From Archangium sp. (lineage in GTDB: Bacteria; Myxococcota; Myxococcia; Myxococcales; Myxococcaceae), in the NCBI GenBank assembly GCA_030695565.1, contig JAUYRZ010000121.1, positions 84,787-148,786 of the forward strand: a stretch of 64,000 bases of DNA, written 5' to 3'. Position 1 is the stretch's first letter. The number at the start of each line of letters is the position of its first letter. Both the position numbers and the translations under genes were made by a program. The notes below the pieces were generated by a model. The model was not told the DNA's origin. It searched no databases and worked only from the letters and a program-made list of their open reading frames with translations. Below are positions 54,458-62,362 of this stretch, piece after piece.

Positions 54458-55771
54458 TCACTTCATGCGAATGCGAATGCCGTGCGCGTCGGCGCGCTCG
54501 ATGCCGCCTGCGTCGCGGTTGGTGATGGGGATCACCTTCTCGAGCCGGCCGCTCTGCCCCCCGCGGGTGAGCCGAACGACGCCCAGGCCCGGCACCGCGC
54601 CGGTCGAGGAATGCGGGTCGCCTGAGAGCGGGTTGGGGCCGCGCAGCGAGACGAAGTGCAGCTGCCCATTGGGAGAAAGCGCAGCGAGGTCGGGCGAAGG
54701 GTCTGAGGTCGCGGGGTGCGCGAGGGTCACGGGCGAGAGGCGCGCACCGGAGTGCCCGTCGAAGATCTCGGCGACGTTCCCGGCGCGGTCGTACATCCAC
54801 ACGTAGCGCTCGTGCTTCGAGGTGGCGACGCCGTGCGCGTCACGGTCGGGCGCGTTGTCGTTGTAGAGCAGCTGCGCCACCGGCGTGTTGGGCGGGTTCA
54901 ACGGCGAGAAGCCCGAGCGGGGCAGCCGGTAGACCGAGAACTGATCGAGGTTGCTCGCGGTACCGCCACCCGCGTTGAAGTACACCCACCCGCGCGCCTC
55001 GATGAGGCCACACCCATTGGCCCCGATGGTCGCGCGGTCGTACTCGGCCACGATGCTGATGGGCGTGGTGTACGGGTCGACCAGCAGCATGCCGCCGCCC
55101 CGCAGGGTCACGAAGGCAGGCACGCCGGGCGACGCAGTGAAGGGGCAGATGGGCGCGTTGTCGGGCCGCAGCACCGGGTCCTGGCAGGGGAAGCCGTTGG
55201 GCGTGGTGCAGGTCGCGAGGTTGAGCGACGCGGTGGGCTGGTAGGTGAACGTGTTGGTGGCGTAGTCGGTGCGGATGCGCTCGAAGAGCTTCCCGTTCTG
55301 GTTCGCCACCAGGATGTACTGGTCGTCATTGGTGGGCCACACCGCGTGGGCCTGTCGCGCGCCGCCTGCGCCTGGCTGCATGCGGATGCACTCCAGCGGC
55401 TGACGCGTGCGCGCATCGAAGAAGACCACGTGCCCCGAAGCGACGAACGACAGGGAGGCGTGCGAATCGGTCGAGTTGAAGACCACCATGTGCGGCCGCA
55501 CGGGGTACGCGCCGGTCTTCGCGAAGCAGAGGTCTGCGGTGGCGGCTCCGAGATCGATGGTCGCCTCGGGTGCTTCGTTCGCCGGCGCGTCGTCCTCACA
55601 GTCTTCACCACCTCGTGCGGCCTGCTTGCCGTCGAAGATGAGGATGCGACCGCCGTACGTCTTCCCGAACGAGTTCGACTGGTCGACCAGCCAGACCTCG
55701 TACCCCTTTCCGAATGCCGTTGATGCTGACAACGCGAGCACGATACCGACGACTGCTTGCCGCCACTGCAT
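54458..55771 (-). CDS. Exported beta-propeller-like protein
   Basis: 437 residues from the ATG at 55771, with GGGGAGA before it. Signal peptide MQWRQAVVGIVLALSASTAFG. The mature part is beta-rich with repeats like HAVWPTNDDQYILVANQNGKLFE, DLAALSPNGQLHFVSLRG and LMYDRAGNVAEIFDGHSG, the pattern of YVTN/SMP-30-type propellers, and carries several Cys (EDCEDD, LCFAKT, PLECIRM, NLATCT). Probably a periplasmic or surface binding propeller; no active site motif was identified. Confidence 0.6.
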   Translation of the reverse strand: MQWRQAVVGIVLALSASTAFGKGYEVWLVDQSNSFGKTYGGRILIFDGKQAARGGEDCEDDAPANEAPEATIDLGAATADLCFAKTGAYPVRPHMVVFNSTDSHASLSFVASGHVVFFDARTRQPLECIRMQPGAGGARQAHAVWPTNDDQYILVANQNGKLFERIRTDYATNTFTYQPTASLNLATCTTPNGFPCQDPVLRPDNAPICPFTASPGVPAFVTLRGGGMLLVDPYTTPISIVAEYDRATIGANGCGLIEARGWVYFNAGGGTASNLDQFSVYRLPRSGFSPLNPPNTPVAQLLYNDNAPDRDAHGVATSKHERYVWMYDRAGNVAEIFDGHSGARLSPVTLAHPATSDPSPDLAALSPNGQLHFVSLRGPNPLSGDPHSSTGAVPGLGVVRLTRGGQSGRLEKVIPITNRDAGGIERADAHGIRIRMK

Positions 55772-55918
55772 GGTGTTCTCCCCTTCCGTTGAACCGCAAA
55801 GCAACGGTACTGGGGAGCGGCAGCAAAAAAGAAGGTGAGCACTTCGCGCGCAAGCTCAGCGCGTGTGTGCCCCACACTTGGGTTGCGGCAGAGACACCGG
55901 CTTGACGTCAGGGTGAAC

Positions 55919-56596
55919 TCACAGGTAGCGCTGCGCGTTCTGCAGCCGGGCCACCACGCGGTCGATGGGCCTGGCCCACTTCTTCGCCGAGCGCTTGCTG
56001 CACTTGCCCAGGATCAACTTCTGCGCGTCGACAGCCCTCTGCAGCGCGGCATCGACCTCGTACCGGCGCGTGCTCTTCTGGGCATCCTGCAGGGCGTCCT
56101 CCAGCGACCCCAGGCGCCCCAGCAGCTTCGTGAGGCAGTCGTCTTCGGCATCTTCCAGCCGCTCCTGCAGCTCATCGACCGACTCACTGGCCTCGTCGAT
56201 GAAGCCGCGCGCCGCGTTGATCTGCTCGGCGGTGGGCCCGGTCACCACCGGCGCGGGCGGCGTGTACGTGCCCTTGCCGTAGACATCGAGCTTGCCCCTG
56301 GTGGCCTTCGCGCGCAGCTCGGTGCCCGCGGGGAAGTTGACCATGCCGGTGTAGAGCACCTCGGTGGCGAAGGGCGACTTCCACTTGATCACCTTCACCT
56401 CGTGTTCACCGGGAGAAATCTCCGTGATGCGCATCGGCTGGTTGGTGCCCATGTCCTGGCCGTCGAACACGACCTGAATGGCCTGAAACACCCCGCACTC
56501 ACCGCAGCTCACGCTGAGCGCGGCGTTCTGGGCAGAAGCGATCGTGGCGACGAGAGACAGCAGCAGCGGCAAGCGGTTCATGGTGAAGGCTTTCAT
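55919..56596 (-). CDS. Exported protein: beta domain plus two-Cys helical hairpin
   Basis: 225 residues, last gene of a three-gene operon, starting three bases after its neighbour's stop. It begins MKAFTMNRLPLLLSLVATIAS, a signal peptide. An N-terminal beta domain (SCGECGVFQAIQVVFDG, then ISPGEHEVKVIKW) resembles PEGA domains. The C-terminal helical hairpin (~135-225) carries EDDCLTKLLGRLGSLEDAL and GKCSKRSAKKWARPIDRVV with cysteines 45 residues apart, the module shared with the two upstream genes. Likely a cell-envelope protein of unknown role. Confidence 0.65.
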   Translation of the reverse strand: MKAFTMNRLPLLLSLVATIASAQNAALSVSCGECGVFQAIQVVFDGQDMGTNQPMRITEISPGEHEVKVIKWKSPFATEVLYTGMVNFPAGTELRAKATRGKLDVYGKGTYTPPAPVVTGPTAEQINAARGFIDEASESVDELQERLEDAEDDCLTKLLGRLGSLEDALQDAQKSTRRYEVDAALQRAVDAQKLILGKCSKRSAKKWARPIDRVVARLQNAQRYL

Positions 56597-56599
56597 GTT

Positions 56600-57316
56600 C
56601 TAGCGGGCCAGGAGTCGGGAGAAGTCGGCAGCGAGCAGGCTGTTGCGCCACTTGCCGGAGTGAACGAGCGCGTGTTGGGGATCCACCAACCGCGGCGCAG
56701 CGGCCTTCGCGGCATCGAGCCGGAGCAGCTCGTTCTGAAACGCATCGAGCAGAGGCCCCAGCTGCATCGCGGTGATCCGCTGGGCGCTCAGCGCATTGCG
56801 AACGAGTTCGAGCCTGGTCAACTCGTTCTGCGTCGACGACAGCGAGCTGACGAGGCCCCGAAAGCTCACCGCATCCATCGCGGCGGTGCCGGGCAGGTTG
56901 CAGCCGGGATCAGGGCCCGTTCCACAATCGCGCAACGGCACCGCGCGGCGTTTGGGAGCCTCGTCCTCCTCGTCGTCATCGCTGCTGCGCCGGCGGCGGG
57001 GGCGGCGGTCGTCTTCATCGTCGTCGTCATCACCTTCGAGCGCCGCGAGCGCGCGTTTCACCTTCGCCGCGAGCCTCTTCGGGCAGCGGTCTTCGGCGAA
57101 CGAGCGCACCTCGCGAACCTGCACGCGCAGCTTGCGTGACGAGAGACCGTCTTCGATTTCACCTTCGAGCGCCTCGAGCTTCTTGCCCAGCCGCTTGCTG
57201 CACTCGGCGTCGGAGGCCTCCACCAGCTCTTGCGCTTCTTCGAGCGCGCGCAGCGCACCTTTGCTCCCCGCGACAGCCGACAAGGGGAGCAGCAACCACA
57301 CCGTGATGGCTTTCAT
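56600..57316 (-). CDS. Exported protein: two-Cys helical hairpin plus DUF4476
   Basis: 238 residues from the ATG at 57316, two bases after the upstream stop. MKAITVWLLLPLSAVAG is a signal peptide closely similar in DNA to that of the downstream gene (ATGAAAGCC-A/T-TCAC). The N-terminal hairpin (~20-90) has DAECSKRLGKKLEALEG and EDRCPKRLAAKVKRALA with cysteines 39 residues apart, then an acidic/arginine-rich linker (EGDDDDDEDDRRPRRRR). The C-terminal ~95 residues match DUF4476 (SFRGLVSSLSSTQNELTRLE, then AMQLGPLLDAFQNELLRLDA). DUF4476 proteins are exported and of unknown function. Confidence 0.7.
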   Translation of the reverse strand: MKAITVWLLLPLSAVAGSKGALRALEEAQELVEASDAECSKRLGKKLEALEGEIEDGLSSRKLRVQVREVRSFAEDRCPKRLAAKVKRALAALEGDDDDDEDDRRPRRRRSSDDDEEDEAPKRRAVPLRDCGTGPDPGCNLPGTAAMDAVSFRGLVSSLSSTQNELTRLELVRNALSAQRITAMQLGPLLDAFQNELLRLDAAKAAAPRLVDPQHALVHSGKWRNSLLAADFSRLLAR

Positions 57317-57318
57317 GC

Positions 57319-58083
57319 TCAGTCGTCCTGCATGCAGATGTTCTGAGGCGCGTTCGCGGCGCGTTTGCACTCCCAGAAGCTCGGGCAGTCCGAGAACGAG
57401 TTGCACATTTTGGTGCAGTACCCGAGGTTGCCTTTGCCGACGAAGCAGGTGTTCGAGTCGCAGTCGGCGTTCTTGCTGCAGGTCGCCTGGAAACCACCGC
57501 GTGAAGGCGCTTCCTTCTTCGCGTTCTTGCGCGGCGCGGGCGACTCATCGTCATCGCCGTCGATGGGTTTGCCGTTGATCTCTTCGGTGCGTCTGCTGCT
57601 GCTCGTCTCGGTCTTGTTGGTGCTGGTCTTCGACTGGGCTCCACCGAAGAGCGCGCCGATGCCGCCGGCCAGGTTCACCAGCACGTTGGCGCCCTGCTGC
57701 GTTCCATTGCCTGCGGGTGCTGAGGCCGAAGCGACCTTCTCTTCCTGTGCGCGTTCGAGGTGACCGACCGCCTTGCCGAGCGACTTCCGCACGCGCTTGG
57801 CGAGCGAGCCCTTGCAGTCCTCCCTGGCCGCGTCGCTCAGGTCTTCCGCCAGCTCCTTCGCGCGGGTCAGGCCCTTGTCGGTCGCGTCCTTCTTGAGCGA
57901 GGAGAGCTTGTCGCCCAGCGCGTCGAGCTGCTTGAGCGAGCGCTTGCAGCTGCCCGTCGCGTCTTCCGCTTCGTCCTGCGCGTCCGTGACCGCGTCGAGC
58001 GCCTGCGAGACGGCGTCTTCACGGGGTCCTGCCAGCGCAACCAGCGAGAACGAGAGGACAAAGAGGGTCGAGAGGCGATTCAT
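57319..58083 (-). CDS. Exported protein: two-Cys helical hairpin plus Cys-rich tail
   Basis: 254 residues from the ATG at 58083 with GGAG upstream; first gene of the operon. Signal peptide MNRLSTLFVLSFSLVALAG. The N-terminal hairpin (~20-110) has ATGSCKRSLKQLDALGDKL and AREDCKGSLAKRVRKSLGK with cysteines 44 residues apart. A Gly/Ser/Thr-rich middle follows (NLAGGIGALFGGAQS), then a C-terminal Cys-rich module with eight cysteines (CSKNADCDSNTCFVGKGNLGYC, CPSFWECKRAAN), similar in spacing to dickkopf/EGF-like knots of surface proteins in this phylum. Function unknown. Confidence 0.65.
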   Translation of the reverse strand: MNRLSTLFVLSFSLVALAGPREDAVSQALDAVTDAQDEAEDATGSCKRSLKQLDALGDKLSSLKKDATDKGLTRAKELAEDLSDAAREDCKGSLAKRVRKSLGKAVGHLERAQEEKVASASAPAGNGTQQGANVLVNLAGGIGALFGGAQSKTSTNKTETSSSRRTEEINGKPIDGDDDESPAPRKNAKKEAPSRGGFQATCSKNADCDSNTCFVGKGNLGYCTKMCNSFSDCPSFWECKRAANAPQNICMQDD

Positions 58084-58224
58084 GCGAGCTCCTGATGCGG
58101 GTTCGCCCCAAGACACGGGCTCCCATTTCAGGTCGCATTTCGAGCGCTCACCGCGATGGCGGACTCGAGCCGGTGCGACGCGCCGGGCGCCGACTCTGCC
58201 ACTGCTGGGGTTACACTGATCGCC

Positions 58225-59061
58225 GTGGACAAGTGGAAGCTGCTGGAGCGCTACCAGCCTCAATCCCGCGACGAGCCGCTCGCTGATGCGCTGGCCACGC
58301 TGGTCAACGCCGCGCGGGCGCAGTGGCCGTTGGTGCGCCTCGACGAGTTGGTCTTCATCGATCATCTCCGCGCGAAGAGCAGCGGGCCGCTCGAGCAGGT
58401 GCGTGGAACCGAGCTGTTCCTCGCCTGCGCGTGCCTGGCAGGTGATCCACCAGCGCTGACCGCCTTCGAACAACAGTTCATTGCGCGGGTGGACAAGGCG
58501 GTCGAAGGCGTCGACCCCAGCGCCTCGTTCGTCGACGAGGTCAGGCAGCGGGTGCGTGAACGCCTCCTGGTCGGCTCGACACCCAAGCTGGCGGAGTACT
58601 CCGGCCTGGGCTCGTTGCAGGCGTGGACGCGCACGGTGGCGCTGCGGTTGGCGCTCAATCACAAGCGCGACACGGCGCGCGAAGTTCAAGACGAAGGCCT
58701 GCTCGACGCGGTGCCCTTTGCGGGGCGGGATCTCGAGCTCGACTACGTGCGCGCGCAGCACCGGGAAGATTTCGCGGTGGCGTTTCGCGAGGCGCTGGCG
58801 TCACTCGAGAGCCGCGAGCGCAACGTGTTGCGGTTGTCGTACGTGGATCGACTGTCGATTGATCAGATCGGCACGATGTACGGCACGCACCGCGCGACGG
58901 CCGCGAGGTGGTTGAACGCCGCGCGAGATCAATTGATGGAACAGACGCGGGCGCGGTTGGCGCAGCGGCTCAAGCTGACCCAGAGCGATCTGAACAGCCT
59001 GCTCGGCGCACTGCAGAGCAACCTGGAGATCTCCCTCAATCGAATCTTGAGAGACGACTGA
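58225..59061 (+). CDS. RNA polymerase sigma-70-like factor
   Basis: 278 residues from the GTG at 58225, where VDKWKLLERYQPQ begins; an earlier in-frame ATG (58156) overlaps the region shared with the divergent operon. The N-terminal half is unusually long and helical and contains STPKLAEYSGLGSLQAWTR, the sigma-2-like block of a myxobacterial sigma group. The C-terminal half has sigma-4: ERNVLRLSYVDRLSIDQIGTMYGTHRATAARWLNAARDQL (read in two parts), a helix-turn-helix for the -35 element. Such factors often sit beside a serine/threonine kinase; none is here, so it may act alone. Confidence 0.7.
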   Translation: MDKWKLLERYQPQSRDEPLADALATLVNAARAQWPLVRLDELVFIDHLRAKSSGPLEQVRGTELFLACACLAGDPPALTAFEQQFIARVDKAVEGVDPSASFVDEVRQRVRERLLVGSTPKLAEYSGLGSLQAWTRTVALRLALNHKRDTAREVQDEGLLDAVPFAGRDLELDYVRAQHREDFAVAFREALASLESRERNVLRLSYVDRLSIDQIGTMYGTHRATAARWLNAARDQLMEQTRARLAQRLKLTQSDLNSLLGALQSNLEISLNRILRDD

Positions 59062-59143
59062 GTTTCCGGAGCGAAGCCGGTCCAGCGGAACGCTGGGCGA
59101 GCGCAGCACAAGATGCGCCGAGGCGAAGCGACATGAAAGAGAC

Positions 59144-59191
59144 AAAGTGGTCTAGCTGACTTGTCAAAACTGGACCTCCCGACTGGTCCAG
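59144..59191 (+). promoter_or_regulatory. PdxR-type operator region
   Basis: AAAGTGGTCTA at 59144-59154 fits the AAAGTGG(A/T)CTA consensus I recall for PdxR/MocR regulators of vitamin B6 genes. Twenty-odd bases on, a second box AAAACTGGACC (59166-59176) and the inverted pair CTGGACC (59170-59176) / GGTCCAG (59185-59191, 8-base spacer) follow. The cluster lies 21-68 bases before the start of the flavin-oxidase/GNAT gene. Confidence 0.65.
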
Positions 59192-59211
59192 CATCGCGCC
59201 ACTTTCCACCC

Positions 59212-60333
59212 ATGCGCAGACAGGAATTCCACGCCAGCGAAGCGTTGGGGAAGCGGTTGTTCAGCGAGCTCGAGGTGATCCAGGTGGCAGGCATCGGCAC
59301 CGAAGGCCAGCCGGTGCTCAAGAGCCTCAACGGCGTGGTCGACGAAGGGTGGATCTGTTTTCACGGCTCACCTGCAGGCGAGAAGACCTCGCTGGTCGGC
59401 CGGCCCGTGGTCGCTTCGGTGGAAGAGACCGTGACGCGACTGCCGAGCTACTTCATGGATCCCCAGAAGGCGTGCCCGGCCACCACGCTCTACCGCTCTG
59501 CGCAGGCGCACGGGGTGCTGCAGGCGATCGAAGAGCCGGTGCGCAAGGCGCGGGTGCTCCAGCGTCTGATGGAGAAGCTGCAACCCGAAGGCGGCTACGT
59601 GCCGCTCGACCATGACTCACCCCTGTATCGCGCTCAGGTCAAAGGCCTGCTGATCGCGGGTCTTCCGCTCGACGGGCTGACCACCAAGGCCAAGCTCGCG
59701 CAGAACCGCACGCCTGATCAGCGCGAAATGTTGCTGGGCAAGCTGTGGGGGCGAGGTGGCGTCGGTGACGCGCGCGCGATCGAACTGATCCGAGAGGCGA
59801 ACCCGCAGACCCCGGTGCCGGCTTTCCTCGCCGCGCCCGAAGGCACCACCCTGCACGCCTGGCTCCCGCCCGAAGACGCATCGGCTGCGGCTGAGGTGCT
59901 CAGCAAAGAGTATTGGAACGACGTCTTCACCCGGGAAGAGCTCGTGCGCGCACACCTCGGTTCGACGGCGTGGGTCGGCGTGAAGGACGACGCGGGCGTG
60001 TTGATCGGTACGGCGCGCGCGCTGGCAGACGGTGGGAAGTACGCGTGGGTCTACGACGTGTGCGTGCGCACCGACTGGCGAGGGCGCGGTCTGGGCAAGG
60101 TGTTGATGCGGCTGCTGCTGGATCATCCAGCGGTGCGGCGCTGCAGCGTGGTGCGGTTGGGGACGCGTGATGCGCAGTCGCTCTATGAGGGCTTCGGCTT
60201 CGTTCCGCTCACCTCGTTGCCGCCGCGCCCGTACGCGACCACCGAGATGTTGCTGCGAAGAGCGTCGAGCAATCAGGTGGGCCCCTCACCGGGGCTGCCG
60301 ACCGATCTCTCCCCGCTCCACAGGCCGAGGTAA
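59212..60333 (+). CDS. Pyridoxamine-5'-phosphate-oxidase-like / GNAT fusion
   Basis: 373 residues from the ATG at 59212. Residues ~1-175 are a split-barrel flavin-binding domain of the PNPOx/NimA type (SLNGVVDEGWICFHGSPAGEK, then LVGRPVVASVEE). Residues ~215-335 are a GNAT acetyltransferase, with the acetyl-CoA motif VRTDWRGRGLGKVLMRLLLD and YEGFGFVPL. The partner gene, ten bases downstream, is a PdxR regulator, and a PdxR-like operator precedes this gene. So the fusion probably detoxifies or modifies a B6-related amine, with expression sensitive to pyridoxal phosphate. The substrate is inferred from context only. Confidence 0.8.
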   Translation: MRRQEFHASEALGKRLFSELEVIQVAGIGTEGQPVLKSLNGVVDEGWICFHGSPAGEKTSLVGRPVVASVEETVTRLPSYFMDPQKACPATTLYRSAQAHGVLQAIEEPVRKARVLQRLMEKLQPEGGYVPLDHDSPLYRAQVKGLLIAGLPLDGLTTKAKLAQNRTPDQREMLLGKLWGRGGVGDARAIELIREANPQTPVPAFLAAPEGTTLHAWLPPEDASAAAEVLSKEYWNDVFTREELVRAHLGSTAWVGVKDDAGVLIGTARALADGGKYAWVYDVCVRTDWRGRGLGKVLMRLLLDHPAVRRCSVVRLGTRDAQSLYEGFGFVPLTSLPPRPYATTEMLLRRASSNQVGPSPGLPTDLSPLHRPR

Positions 60334-60343
60334 GACCCCGTCA

Positions 60344-61786
60344 ATGACCCGCTGGAAGTTGACGCTCGAGCCTGAAGGCACCGGCCCGGTCTTCCTGCGC
60401 ATCGCTCGCGGCGTGATGCGCGACATCCGGCGCGGCCGCCTGAAGCCAGGACAACGACTGCCCGGCAGCCGGCCATGGGCCGAAGAACTGGGCCTCAATC
60501 GCAACACCGTGCTCGCCGCGATCGCCGAGCTGGAGGCGCAGGGCTGGGTCACCACCTCGCCCACGCGTGGCACCTTCGTGAGCGAAGCGTTGCCCGAAGA
60601 GCTCGCCGCCGTCGCCGCCAAAGGCCTCGCCCCGCTGGGCATCGCGCTGCCGCCCGAACCCGACTTTCTGCGCTCCCGGCCGTTCACGCTGCCGCCTGGC
60701 GTGCTGCACTTTTCCGCGGGCACGCCGGATCCCCGCCTCGTTCCCGTCGAGCTCATCGCGCGCACCTGGCGCCGGGTGGTGCGGCGGGGCGGCCGGCGCC
60801 TGCTGGAGTACGGCGAACCCGGTGGTCACCCCGCATTGCGAACGGCCCTGGCCCAGATGCTCTCGGAGGTGCGCGGCGTGCCCGCCACGGCGCAACAACT
60901 GGTGGTGACCCGCGGCAGTCAGATGGCGCTCGATCTGCTCGCGCGCGCCGTGTTGCGGCCCGGTGAATTCGTCGCCGTGGAGGCGCTCGGCTACCGGCCC
61001 GCCTGGGAGGCCTTGCGGCTGGCCGGGGCTCAGCTCGTGCCAGTGCCCATCGACGCCGACGGCCTGGACATCGCTGCGCTGGAGAAGCTCTCCAGGCGCA
61101 AGCGGCTGCGCGCCGTCTACGTGACGCCGCACCACCAGTTCCCCACCACGGTCACCATGAGCGCAGCGCGCCGGCTGGCCCTGCTCGCGTTGGCGAAGCG
61201 GCACGGCCTGCTGATCATCGAAGACGACTACGACCACGAGTTTCATTACGAGGGCCGGCCGGTGCTCCCGCTCGCCAGCGCAGATGACGCGGGCGTGGTG
61301 GCGTCGGTCGGCACGCTCTCGAAGGTGCTCGCACCGGGGCTGCGCCTGGGCTTCGTGGTCGCGCCCACCGGGCTGGCCGAGCGGCTGGTGCGCTTGCGCG
61401 CGGTGATGGATCGCCAGGGTGATCACCCGATGGAGGCGACGGTGGCCGAGCTGCTCGACGAGGGAGAGCTGCAGCGTCACGTGCGCAAGATGCGCGGCGT
61501 GTACCGCGGGCGGCGCGACTTCCTGGTGCGCAGGCTCGAGGCGAAGCTCGGCGACACGCTCACCTGGGAGGTGCCCTCGGGTGGCATCGCCGTCTGGGCG
61601 AAGGTGAAGAAGCGCGTCGACGTGCAGCGGTGGTTGAAGCGGGCGTTGGCGCGCGGGGTCTCGGTGCACCCGGGGGCGCGCTACACGTTCGAGGGGGATG
61701 AACCGGGGGCGCTGCGGCTGGTGTTCGCGCGCTTCAACGAGGCCGAGCTGGGGCGGGCGGTCGACCTCCTGCAGGCGGCTTTGTGA
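60344..61786 (+). CDS. pdxR: PdxR/MocR transcriptional regulator
   Basis: 480 residues. N-terminal GntR-type winged helix: RLPGSRPWAEELGLNRNTVL and AIAELEAQGWVTTSPTRGTFV. C-terminal fold-type-I aminotransferase-like domain binding PLP with Lys327 in VGTLSKVLAPGLRLG, plus RGSQMALDLLARA and EDDYDHEFHYEG. MocR proteins sense pyridoxal phosphate through the Lys and switch promoter control. The upstream fusion gene and the PdxR-type operator fit regulation of that operon, possibly including autoregulation. A perfect palindrome follows its stop codon. Confidence 0.9.
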   Translation: MTRWKLTLEPEGTGPVFLRIARGVMRDIRRGRLKPGQRLPGSRPWAEELGLNRNTVLAAIAELEAQGWVTTSPTRGTFVSEALPEELAAVAAKGLAPLGIALPPEPDFLRSRPFTLPPGVLHFSAGTPDPRLVPVELIARTWRRVVRRGGRRLLEYGEPGGHPALRTALAQMLSEVRGVPATAQQLVVTRGSQMALDLLARAVLRPGEFVAVEALGYRPAWEALRLAGAQLVPVPIDADGLDIAALEKLSRRKRLRAVYVTPHHQFPTTVTMSAARRLALLALAKRHGLLIIEDDYDHEFHYEGRPVLPLASADDAGVVASVGTLSKVLAPGLRLGFVVAPTGLAERLVRLRAVMDRQGDHPMEATVAELLDEGELQRHVRKMRGVYRGRRDFLVRRLEAKLGDTLTWEVPSGGIAVWAKVKKRVDVQRWLKRALARGVSVHPGARYTFEGDEPGALRLVFARFNEAELGRAVDLLQAAL

Positions 61787-61797
61787 GGCTTCGAAGT

Positions 61798-61815
61798 CCT
61801 CTCCCGAGGGAGAGG
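61798..61815. terminator. Perfect 8-bp hairpin CCTCTCCC-GA-GGGAGAGG
   Basis: CCTCTCCC and GGGAGAGG are exact reverse complements with a two-base loop, 12 bases after the pdxR stop codon. No T-run follows, so it would be a processing or pausing hairpin rather than a classical intrinsic terminator. Related to the dispersed repeats. Confidence 0.5.
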
Positions 61816-61859
61816 GGATCTCGCTTGCGCTGAAGGGTCGATGCGAGCGGAATGCGCCC

Positions 61860-62261
61860 GTGCCAATCGACGTAAGCGAGACGAAGACCAAGTCAGGCCA
61901 CCCCGTCGTGCGCACGAACTTCATCACCGAAGTCACCGTGGCCGAAGCGCAGGGCTACATCCAGAAGGTCATCCCCGGCGGCAAGTACGACGGCTTCGGG
62001 CACCTGGTGGTGGGCAACGTCACCGGCGTCTCGAGCGAGGTGAAGAAGGTCCTGGGGAGCCAGAAGCCGGATCCGCACAACCCGCCCCCGGTGGCGGTCA
62101 TCCTCTCCTCGGCCCTCGCGCGGATGGCCGCCAGCTTGACCTTGCGGGTGACGGGCAACCACAACACCGACTCCTTTCGAAATGAGGGAGAGGCGCTCGA
62201 GTGGCTCGATGGCAGGATGACCGAGTTCATGCGCAAGAAGGGAAGTCCGAAAGTGAAGTGA
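61860..62261 (+). CDS. STAS-like small protein
   Basis: 133 residues from the GTG at 61860. VRTNFITEVTVAEAQGYIQK and DGFGHLVVGNVTGVSSEVKK suggest the strand-helix pattern of STAS domains, VAVILSSALARMAASLTLRV the central helix-strand, and HNTDSFRNEGEALEWLDGRM the last helix ('F-x-x-x-x-x-A-x-x-W-L'), as in SpoIIAA-like and SEC14-like families. No Ser phosphorylation site stands out. The following gap holds a short frame with a similar N-terminus. An open frame upstream of 61860 exists but overlaps the pdxR end. Confidence 0.5.
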   Translation: MPIDVSETKTKSGHPVVRTNFITEVTVAEAQGYIQKVIPGGKYDGFGHLVVGNVTGVSSEVKKVLGSQKPDPHNPPPVAVILSSALARMAASLTLRVTGNHNTDSFRNEGEALEWLDGRMTEFMRKKGSPKVK

Positions 62262-62271
62262 GGGGCCGGCC

Positions 62272-62343
62272 GTGCCGATCGAAACCGCAGACCTGAAGAA
62301 GAAGTCTGACGCGCACGAGGGCCAGAACCAGGTGCCGCGCTGA
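62272..62343 (+). pseudogene. Truncated copy of the STAS-like gene start
   Basis: A 23-codon frame, VPIETADLKKKSDAHEGQN and so on, ends at TGA 62341-62343. Its beginning matches the previous gene (V-P-I-D-V-S-E-T-K-T-K-S against V-P-I-E-T-A-D-L-K-K-K-S) and its start is GTGCC(A/G)ATCGA in both. It starts 11 bases after the STAS-like stop. Reads as the leftover of a tandem duplicate; a genuine micropeptide is the alternative. Confidence 0.4.
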
Positions 62344-62362
62344 AAGAGTAAGGTGCCCAGCG

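Noticed and set aside
60341..61936. 531-codon minus-strand frame opposite pdxR
   Set aside because: The plus strand encodes a complete MocR regulator with all motifs; the antisense translation has no recognisable features.
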